A DNA stretch of 23,838 bases from contig JAQMWT010000256.1 of assembly GCA_029834535.1 (NCBI GenBank), forward strand, positions 7,501 through 31,338, read 5' to 3'. Shown here one piece after another: positions 17,499 through 23,838 of the stretch. The position numbers and the translations under genes are program-made. Under the pieces are notes generated by a model. That model did no database searches and was not told the origin of the DNA. It saw only the letters and a list, made by a program, of their open reading frames with translations. The stretch comes from Chrysophaeum taylorii. Lineage: Eukaryota; Sar; Pelagophyceae; Pelagomonadales; Pelagomonadaceae. Each line of letters opens with the position of its first letter. Positions within the stretch are counted from its first letter, which is position 1.

Positions 17499-18515
17499 TT
17501 AATGGAAGGAGCGCACGAGCTTGAGGTCGGCTCGGTGGCGGCGCTCGCAGTCGGGTGAGTTGGATCGCCAGTCGGGGTCGCCAAGGGTGGTGTTGTCGAG
17601 GTGGCGGTGGTGGGAGGCAGACGGCTTGCAGTAGTGTGCTTGGAAGGTACGTAGTCTCTCGCGAAAGGCGACGAGGTCAGCGTCGGAGACTGCAAAGCAG
17701 CACATCTTCCATTCCAAAATGGCGAGGGAGACGTTGTATACGAGGTCGTCGAGGAAATTGAGTGTGGTCGCAAGACGCGCTCCCCGGGGCCACGTATTTT
17801 TGATGCCCAAACTCGCGCGTTGGCGACAGTACACGACGTCCGAGAGGTCGAGCTCGCGTTGCAGGATGAGGAGACTAAGGTCGAAGTGCTCGACTGTCCC
17901 GACGAACAACCTGGGTTGCGCGAGGATCTGGACGATGCGGGTCTCGAGGGCGGTCAGGCCGAGCGGACACACGGTCTCGAGGCGCGCGGGGCCAGCCTCG
18001 TGTCTCGGCGCCGGTATGAGCGCGAGGCCGCAGCCTGGCTGGCCGGCGATCAGCTGTGAGAACTGGTGGTTGTGCCGCGCGCGACGGGACAAGACGTACT
18101 CCCCGAACCGCACGCACCGGTGCCACTTCCCGAAGCTCCCGCCAAGGCTCCTCGCGTAAAAAAATTGACTAATGAGCTTTGGCACCGCACGCCGCACAAA
18201 CGTGACATAAAAGCGACCTCGCCATTTTGGGGCCTCCGAGTGGAAGTACGCCGCGTACGATCGTTTACGGGGACCATGGAGTTCAATGGCCCTGTACTTG
18301 CGCAGCACCGACCGCAGCGTCGTCCCCGCGCACTTGGCGATGTGGTACAGTGCAAGCCGCTTCGTGCCGCGAGAACCACCCGGACACGTGAACAGCCGTC
18401 GCACCTCCTCCTGCGCGCTCGGATCGAGCCGCCGAATCACCCGGGCCTCGATCGCATCGAGACACCTCTTCGCGCTTACCACACTCGCGACCACCGCCAG
18501 ACACAATCCTTTCAT
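17499..18515 (-). CDS. Carbohydrate-type sulfotransferase (Golgi 2-O-sulfotransferase-like)
   Basis: Single uninterrupted frame of 338 residues. The N-terminus MKGLCLAVVASVVSA looks like a signal peptide or short membrane anchor. LALYHIAKCAGTTLRSVL (residues 53-70) is the 5'-phosphosulfate-binding loop that holds the PAPS donor. RFYVTFVRRAVPKLISQFFY (100-119) is the 3'-phosphate-binding block, with the Arg and Ser expected there. HNHQFSQLIAG and FVGTVEHFDLSLLILQREL fit later conserved blocks of the 2-O-sulfotransferase / Gal-3-O-sulfotransferase superfamily. It would move sulfate from PAPS to a sugar hydroxyl on a glycan in the Golgi lumen. The exact acceptor cannot be told. Length is normal, no frame breaks are seen, and no other intact non-transposon gene lies in the window. 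Confidence 0.85.
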   Translation of the reverse strand: MKGLCLAVVASVVSAKRCLDAIEARVIRRLDPSAQEEVRRLFTCPGGSRGTKRLALYHIAKCAGTTLRSVLRKYRAIELHGPRKRSYAAYFHSEAPKWRGRFYVTFVRRAVPKLISQFFYARSLGGSFGKWHRCVRFGEYVLSRRARHNHQFSQLIAGQPGCGLALIPAPRHEAGPARLETVCPLGLTALETRIVQILAQPRLFVGTVEHFDLSLLILQRELDLSDVVYCRQRASLGIKNTWPRGARLATTLNFLDDLVYNVSLAILEWKMCCFAVSDADLVAFRERLRTFQAHYCKPSASHHRHLDNTTLGDPDWRSNSPDCERRHRADLKLVRSFH

Positions 18516-18624
18516 TTCACCATTACCACCATCCCTTTTACATCTGGCGCACTAGAAATGGTAGGTTTATTGAGCCTTACCCTCAAACGTGACACGTCAC
18601 AATATGTCTTAGATACATACAAGC
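18516..18624 (-). promoter_or_regulatory. Short upstream region of the sulfotransferase gene
   Basis: Only about 109 bases separate the start codon from the repeat unit D minisatellite. The stretch contains GTGACACGTCAC (18589-18600), two GTGAC/GTCAC arms two bases apart around an ACGT core, a layout seen in bZIP-type sites. There is no clear TATA box. The promoter role is inferred from position only. Confidence 0.35.
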
Positions 18625-19235
18625 GCAGGCCAGTAAGTTCACCTAGTCCCAATCTCTAACCCCAGTAAGTTCACCTGTTCCCGTTAAGTTCACCTAGTCC
18701 CAATCTCTAACCTCCGTAAATTCGGCGTAAACCCACTCGTGCTCACATCCACTCACCCCACTCTCATTTTAACTCGTCGCTCTCACCCCCGCCAATCTAA
18801 GCTGCTTTGATCCGCACACGCCGCTAACCTTTGAGTTTACTCTAAAAACCCCAGTAAGTTCACTTGGTCTCCGTAAGTTCGCCTGGTCACTAAAGTTCAC
18901 CTAGTCACAATCTCTAACCTCCGTAAGTTCACCTGGTTCCAGTAAGTTCACCTGGCCCCAGTAAGTTCACCTACAGTGCGCGTGTAGACGCAGGGAGGGG
19001 GCTTATCGGTATTGGGCAGCACGTGTGGGGTAGGGTGGAGTCGTCGACTCAGAAGAGCATATCCTCGGGGTTGCCGATCGACAGAGAGCCACGTAGAGCT
19101 GGACGTGACAGAAGACGGGCTTGGGCAAGAGGACGCCGACCTCGCGGGGCGTCTGGCCCTGGCTCTTGGTGATCGTTTGGCGTCGGCGGGCCTTAAGGGG
19201 TACAGGTTGGAGGAGCCTCGGTGACACGACACGAT
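18625..19235 (-). mobile_element. Repeat unit D: truncated helicase-derived unit plus minisatellite
   Basis: Same family as units A-C, minus sense. Minisatellite at about 18632-18975 is followed by the helicase end with RRRQTITKSQGQTPREVGVL and QLYVALCR (about 19200-19080). It lacks the terminal GTCGACATTTAAAG on one side. On the other it stops at about 19235, in the middle of the unit (after CACGAT), so the RAILTP part is missing. The minisatellite end points at the sulfotransferase start. Confidence 0.75.
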
Positions 19236-19440
19236 GTGGCGGTAATAACCATCCCCCCCCCCACACTTATGTGCCTGTTACCTGCCTGTTACCTTGAATT
19301 TGGCGGTGTCATGCTTGACACCCACACCTGCTTCTCCAAGGATACTCCTGTACCGAGAACCTGTGTTGCTCTTGCCGATCTAGCATATCTTGCTGGATCA
19401 CCCATTGGAATCTATCGATTCTTGTTGTTTCCTTGAAATT
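19236..19440. other. Gap with no gene; one perfect hairpin
   Basis: Nothing coding is recognised. GGTGTCATGCTTGACACC at 19305-19322 is a perfect 7-base-arm hairpin. A C run lies at about 19250-19262. Confidence 0.4.
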
Positions 19441-19506
19441 ACCCTCAATTAAATGTTCGACAGCATGGCGTGAGCGGAGTGTGAGCGCTTGGTTGGACGT
19501 GTGGTG

Positions 19507-19628
19507 GAACCACCCGTGGTTCAGGACCGTTGAGCGGTCACGTTGTGACCGACGGTCAGGCGAAGAGGGGCGGGTGAGCTGAGTTTCCACCACAGGTGGT
19601 CTCAGAAACGGGAACTGATAGTTTCCGG
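19507..19628 (+). other. Cluster of four hairpins in the leader
   Basis: Four stem-loops follow one another. GAACCAC-CC-GTGGTTC lies at 19507-19522. A two-part stem, GACCGT…ACGGTC enclosing CGGTCAC-GTT-GTGACCG, lies at about 19525-19557. CTGAG…CTCAG enclosing CCACC-ACA-GGTGG lies at about 19579-19606. GGAACT-GAT-AGTTTCC lies at about 19611-19626. This density is unlikely by chance and suggests an RNA structure. Confidence 0.65.
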
Positions 19629-19712
19629 GGTTGTTGTTACGCGAATCCCGGACTGTCAGTCTCCCGCGCCCGGCGGCGAATCGGTGTTCAGGCTTTGGGT
19701 GAGTGCAGAGCC

Positions 19713-19944
19713 GACGTGTTTGTGGGTGCGGTTCCGGCGAATCGAGGGTGTCACTCCGATACGCGAAGCGGAACAAGCGTTCGGCGTGTTCGAACGTGAG
19801 CGGACGTTGTCGTGAGTCTCGAAAAAAAGACGTGTTTGTGAGTGCGGTTCCGGCGAATCGAGGGTGTCACTCCGATACGCGAAGCGGAACAAGCGTTCGG
19901 CGTGTTCGAACGTGAGCGGACGTTGTCGTGAGTCTCGAAAAAAA
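19713..19944 (+). repeat. 116-bp tandem duplication ending in A7
   Basis: Copies at 19713-19828 and 19829-19944 differ at about one base. Each begins GACGTGTTTGTG and ends GTCTCGAAAAAAA, so the duplication is recent. Confidence 0.95.
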
Positions 19945-19948
19945 CAAT

Positions 19949-20108
19949 CGCCTGGGGAGCGGGGAGTAAGCCATCGCTCCCAGAACGGCAGACCGGGGAG
20001 GACAACCATATCCTCAAGACAACCGAAAAAAAGAGTTCGCCTGGGGGAGACAGCCATCTCCCAGAACAGGTAGGCCGGGGAGGACGACCATATCCTCTAG
20101 CCAACCGG
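19949..20108 (+). repeat. Two further diverged tandem modules
   Basis: CGCCTGGGG…CTCCCAGAAC…GGCCGGGGAGGAC-style sequence appears at about 19949-20024 and 20039-20108. Shared blocks include ACCATATCCTC and CCAACCG/ACAACCG. Each copy has an internal GGGAG…CTCCC pairing, and the first ends in an A7 run. Confidence 0.75.
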
Positions 20109-20156
20109 CTCAAGCGCGCAGTCAAGCAGTAGCCGGCAAATTGCTGCTTTGACGAC

Positions 20157-20172
20157 AAAAAAAAAAAAAAAA
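20157..20172 (+). repeat. Poly(A) tract just upstream of the first retroelement frame
   Basis: Sixteen A residues end the leader, ten bases before the ATG at 20182. Earlier modules also end in shorter A runs. It may be an old poly(A) tail from an integrated RNA copy or an A-rich leader feature. Confidence 0.7.
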
Positions 20173-20181
20173 CAAAATTAG

Positions 20182-20490
20182 ATGACGGCCCCGTGGTTTC
20201 GGGACGCCCAGGAACGCCTGCGGCGAGTCATCACCCCAGTGATGGAGTCATCCCTCCGAAGACGGCTAGATGTCGGGACGGGTGGCGAACGAGTGGAGAT
20301 ACCAGTGGAGAGTGCGGCGGATACGGCTGTCCGGCCAGAAGTGCGCACTCCAGAAAGTGAAGAAGTGGGGACCATGACAGCCCCAGAACCTATGCCTGCA
20401 ACGGTAGTCGGGGGCGAGCCAACGCCTATGCCCGTGCACGTACGAGAAGACGAGACGATCCGTACGGAACGACTACGGTCCGACCCATGA
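20182..20490 (+). CDS. N-terminal part of retroelement gag-like protein
   Basis: The ATG follows the A tract directly and gives 102 residues rich in Glu, Pro and Arg with no recognised domain. Coding-like sequence continues downstream in other frames, so this is probably the start of the polyprotein, broken by a frameshift near the stop. The start was chosen as the first ATG after the leader. Confidence 0.5.
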   Translation: MTAPWFRDAQERLRRVITPVMESSLRRRLDVGTGGERVEIPVESAADTAVRPEVRTPESEEVGTMTAPEPMPATVVGGEPTPMPVHVREDETIRTERLRSDP

Positions 20491-20587
20491 ACTCCAGCTG
20501 CAATCCGGGAGCCGGTGACTCGAGCACCGCCGGCCCCACCTTACTCTGCGATTGCTGGAGAAGAAAAGATAGGGGGATCCCGCGCTT

Positions 20588-20938
20588 ATGCGCACCCTCC
20601 TCGAAAGAGTTGAAGAATATCGCTCAGAGATCCACTATCTCGAAGGGACGATGGAATACGAGCGAGAAGAGTCTCAACGCCAATACCGAGACGCTGAGCT
20701 TCAGCGTCGGACAGTTCAGCATGAACGAGCCGAGAATGAACGGCTTCGACGAGAAATCGAAGACACGAGACGAGCTCGAGAAGAATATCCACCATCTCTC
20801 GATACTACCCTCGTCGAACAACATCGTCGAGAGGCCGAGTTTCAGCGGCACGAGGCCGAGAAGCTGCGGCGTGAGCTTAAAGAGGCCACACGAGTCCGAG
20901 GCCACACGAGTCCGAAACAAGCGACCACCATCACCTGA
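20588..20938 (+). pseudogene. Coiled-coil segment of the gag-like protein, frame lost at a 16-bp duplication
   Basis: About 100 residues are strongly charged and heptad-like (ERVEEYRSEIHYLEGTMEYE, then runs of Arg/Glu with Leu), typical of a long coiled coil that would drive particle or filament assembly. At 20884-20915 a perfect 16-base tandem duplication (GGCCACACGAGTCCGA twice) throws the frame. The frame stops at 20938 while coding-like sequence goes on in the next frame. Confidence 0.65.
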
Positions 20939-21440
20939 CGTTGATCGCGCCAGAGCGGAACTAGCGGACGACGCCGCGGCGACTCGTGCAGACGACCCCC
21001 CGCCTCGAAAGCATCCCGAACCAATACGGCGGAGGCCCTCTGCACCTGACTTCGATCCTTCTGGCGACGATGATGAGTTCGATGATACCATCAGCATCGA
21101 TAGAGGTCCGACGGGGATGCACAGGTTGAACTTCCCGACACTCCAGGGTCCTATTGTCAAGACGCGTGACGAAGTACGGACGTGGTGGAACCAACTGATG
21201 CGGATCATCGAGCTAAGGCTCGACCGTCCTTCATGCGCCATGAACATGATCGGTGGCGAATATCAACTCGCTCCCATGACTGTTTATAACAAGTGGGAAG
21301 ACGAGCACAAGCCACTATGGAAAGGGTATTTACGCGGACGTGTTTCGAAGGCGGAAATCCGTAAGCACGACGAGGAGTACTTGGCCAAAATCGAAGAAGC
21401 ACCCTATTGCCCTGCCCTCCTCGAGCCACGAGACAACTGA
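20900..21440 (+). pseudogene. Gag-like domain, central part
   Basis: The frame after the duplication reads an Asp/Pro/Arg-rich linker (RADDPPPRKHPEPIRRRPSA) and then a folded stretch: FPTLQGPIVKTRDEVRTWWN, LMRIIELRLD, YQLAPMTVYNKWEDEHKPLW. The Trp and Tyr pattern resembles retrotransposon gag capsid regions. It ends at 21438-21440, and the same protein seems to go on in another frame (TMTQGNLPLSKYVSWVQKFG) up to about 21588. Confidence 0.55.
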
Positions 21441-21808
21441 GTATGAGTGGTACACGATGACGCAAGGCAACCTTCCGCTCTCCAAGTACGTCAGCTGGGT
21501 CCAAAAATTTGGACTATGGCGAGCTGCTTCTAAGAACCCGGTGGAACCCGAAGCTTTTCGGATGCACTTTCCGAGGGTTATCGTCTGAAAAGCCTCGACA
21601 CGACATTCACCTTGCGCGGATCTCGGCCCCGGACCAAACGCTAGACCAGACGTTCCAACTTGCCTTGCAATTGACGCGATGCCAGAGGTGGGGACGTCCA
21701 GCGACAAGCATGAAGATCCAAAAAGACCAAAGTCCCAAAAGACAAGCCCCACCGTACGTAAGGATTGGTATCAGCAGCACAGCTAGCAGGTTATGTCACC
21801 AGCTCTGA
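21440..21808 (+). pseudogene. Gag-like domain, C-terminal part in two frames
   Basis: EYEWYTMTQGNLPLSKYVSW and PEAFRMHFPRV are in one frame to 21588. FRGLSSEKPRHDIHLARIS and LDQTFQLALQLTRC, in the next, look like the end of a Retrotrans_gag domain (Phe-x-x-Gly-Leu, then a short helix). A frameshift near 21580 separates them. Confidence 0.5.
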
Positions 21809-21862
21809 CGCGTCAGGTCGGCTGCCGGAGAACTCGACTCTGAGTTACGCTATGCGTTGATG

Positions 21863-21919
21863 ACGTGCTTGAAATGTGGGAAGCATATTTATTACGGGCA
21901 CGATGGTGGTGTGTCCTAA
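21863..21919 (+). other. Possible CCHC-like zinc knuckle
   Basis: TCLKCGKHIYYGHDGGVS has Cys-x2-Cys and Gly-His, but three residues more than the CCHC consensus between them. The last Cys would need a frame change. It is at the right place, after the capsid-like part. Weak call. Confidence 0.35.
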
Positions 21920-23838
21920 GTCTGGAAATTTGATCGGAGCCGCGCTGCCCGAACGTTGAAGGCTGCAGGCTTCCCACCGACGGCAGAAGGACAGGCCCAA
22001 TGTCGACAAACGGTCACGGCTAATCAAGCTGCCGTGACGCGGCGCGTTCAAGCACCATTTACGCCACCCCCACGTCGTCTACTACTGCTGCGCAGGGCTG
22101 TTGCAGGTCCCCAACGTAATCGCCGCTCCGCAGCAGATGGTTCAGCAACCGTGCAGCAGCAGAGTGCATCGCGCACGCTGAGATCGGCGACGTTGCGCAG
22201 GCACTAAACACCCTGTCGTTGCTACTAAGTCACCCAGTCGACACAGCAGCAGGCCAACCCCAGCCAGTGCAGTGCCGGCGCCGCCTCCCTCGCGGCTCGA
22301 TGTGCTTGATGAAGATCAGGGCGGCTCTAGGCGATTCAATGGATGCACGGTGCAGAATGCGGCGCTGATGGACGGCGTGATCAGCGGAGACGACGAGGAT
22401 GAGAGCCGTGGTGATGTAACACCAGAGCATCTTTTTGTGATGAACCCATGGAACCGCCCTCCTTTTTGGTGATCACCGAGGACGCATGGACGGCAGAAGA
22501 GAGTCGGCGTTGAGGTGCGCAAAGTCGCGTCCATCCTCTCCAGTCAAGACGGAGGGAGATGTCGAAAGACGAGGACCCAAGCTGGTTTACTGGTCGAGAC
22601 CCACCGATGGCCATCGCGCCAGACGTCATCGACGATCTTGCCACTGGCTCCGCTGCATGCCCGAGCTATTAGCTCTGATTTCGATGAGTTCTGCCCGCAG
22701 ACAGCGATGAATACAGCTAGTCATCCTGATCATCGTGAGAACAAAGCAGTGACATACGACGGGACGAAGTTGACGCGTTTTTGACGTATATCCCTGTCGC
22801 CGTTGTGTCTCAGGATGGTGCATCTTATCCGGTCCTTGCAGCTGGGCTGGATGGTATGGCTGACTCGCCATACATCGATCCGCTTTACGCAGCTCAGACG
22901 TGAAAATAAGATCATTTATCGCCAGGCGCTGCCCTCTACTCGCACTCTTAGCGGATCAGGTGGTTCGGAGCGGCTATTCGCGAAATTGATTATCTTGCGC
23001 GTTTCTATGACGCCTGAACTTCCACTCTGGATGTTTTTCGTGGGCACGAATGGGCAGCTACTACTAGGAGCGCGAGAATTACGACTTTGGGTTCTATCAT
23101 GGATCGCGCCCGAGTTGGCCATTTTCCGTCGCTCTGAAGTGCCATTGGAGTTCTGAAAAGTAGAGATCCCGATGCGCTTCAGGACCACCAGGGCGTTGTC
23201 CTCTTCAACGAAGCGTTCGATGCGACTCAACGGTTCCTATGTTCCCGACGGCGAAGCTCGCCATACACGACGGGAACCAGCAGTGGCGTCACTGCTACCC
23301 TGGCGGTATGAAGCTTGCTTCGGTCCATCCAGGCTAGAGCCGAGCACCATCGCACTGACCCAGAGCATCCTCCGCTAGACGCGCATGGTTGGATACTTCT
23401 GCGGGTACGGCGGACAAAGTCAGGTTTCGTGAGGATCCCACCGTCGTCCTCACTTCGCGTTTGTGACTAAGACCACTATCTCGCACCCGGCCATCCGCGT
23501 GCTGAGCTTGTCTGTGACGCGCCACTGATGAGAGGTCAGGCCTACCGCCCTTATCGCTCGCTCTACCTGATTTGCGTGTGATACCAAACTCTTTGTCGTC
23601 ATTGCTTCCACGAGCCGAACGAAGTTTACGTGGCTGTGGAGCATGTTGGCACACATCTATTGGACTCGACCTGAGGTACCCATGATCGAGGGAAGATCAT
23701 ACCACATGAAGGTTGCGTCAAAGCGCCGCCAAGCCGCTAAACAGGATAAAAAGAGTCTGTTTTGCTACTGTTCAGCTGACGAAGATGAGACGGAAGTCGG
23801 GGGAGGTTAGCATGGCTACTGAATGTAAACTGAACGAA
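21920..23838 (+). other. Unrecognised, frame-broken remainder of the retroelement
   Basis: Coding-like pieces occur in changing frames: an acidic stretch at about 22290-22470 (LDVLDEDQGGSRRFNGCTVQ), VSQDGASYPVLAAGLDGMAD at about 22800-22865, and LGSIMDRARVGHFPSL at about 23090-23140. The second could be a very worn retropepsin, but no Asp-Thr-Gly triad is visible. No reverse transcriptase or integrase motif was found before the window ends. Confidence 0.35.

Larger units (their letters stand above)
19441..23838 (+). mobile_element. Second degraded retroelement: structured leader plus gag-like polyprotein
   Basis: A 740-base leader of hairpins and A-ended tandem modules precedes a coding region. 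The coding region begins at 20182 and holds a coiled coil, a gag-like domain and a possible zinc knuckle, then unrecognised sequence to the window end. Frameshifts are frequent. No reverse transcriptase or integrase is seen inside the window. I favour an LTR (Gypsy-like) gag region, but the class is not proven. Confidence 0.55.

Noticed and set aside
18066..18659. Plus-strand frames opposite the sulfotransferase
   Set aside because: Antisense shadows; the minus frame has signal peptide, both PAPS motifs and normal length.
22800..22870. Aspartic protease (VLAAGLDGMADSPYI)
   Set aside because: No Asp-Thr/Ser-Gly triad and no second strand motif; left as unrecognised.
1..23838. tRNA or rRNA genes
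   Set aside because: No cloverleaf with T-arm consensus and no rRNA-like block was seen by eye on either strand.

Overview
The window is eukaryotic nuclear DNA that is mostly transposons. Nothing points to a prokaryote: there are no operons or Shine-Dalgarno layouts. Instead there are spliced-looking transposase exons, a 5'-truncated LINE, degraded LTR-retrotransposon polyproteins, Helitron-type helicase fragments, long (CTGT)n microsatellites and minisatellites. The one intact non-transposon gene is a single-exon carbohydrate-type sulfotransferase. Together these suit an alga or other protist that makes sulfated glycans (red, brown, haptophyte, dinoflagellate and relatives are all possible); I cannot name the species.

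Layout. (1) About 25-5290: a Mutator-like (MULE) transposase gene on the minus strand in four pieces (5022-4339, 3945-3409, 2864-2425, 2211-1017). It has a zinc-binding N-terminus, two DDE-type Asp blocks, a SWIM-like finger and a possible C-terminal Tudor-like fold. A LINE 3' end lies between pieces 2 and 3. Clusters of the 11-mer AAGTTTGRTCA lie at both ends and between pieces 1 and 2. (2) 5299-8750: ~1.04-kb repeat units, one inverted and two plus a stub direct, each holding the decayed C-terminal end of a Helitron/Pif1 helicase and a minisatellite. (3) 8749-16043: one very large Copia-order retrotransposon polyprotein on the minus strand: gag, protease, cytosine-C5 DNA methyltransferase, an unassigned segment, integrase, and the start of reverse transcriptase, where it is cut off. 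(4) 16050-17498: no convincing gene. (5) 17499-18515: the sulfotransferase. (6) 18625-19235: a fourth helicase-derived repeat copy. (7) 19440-23838: a second retroelement, plus strand, with a hairpin-rich and tandemly repeated leader, a coiled-coil/gag-like polyprotein and many frameshifts.

The main result is the methyltransferase inside the Copia-like element. Between the protease and the integrase, the minus strand encodes the motif I, IV (Pro-Pro-Cys), VI and VIII (Gln-Ser-Arg-Glu-Arg) signatures of C5-cytosine methyltransferases, in the right order and at normal spacing. Retrotransposon-borne cytosine methyltransferases are known from dinoflagellates and charophyte algae; this looks like another case. 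The same polyprotein carries a near-identical Ser-Leu-Asn-Tyr box three times at domain borders, which I read as likely protease processing sites.

All reading was by eye; no alignment or search was run. Exon borders, frameshift positions and the Tudor and methyltransferase motif IX/X assignments are inferences.
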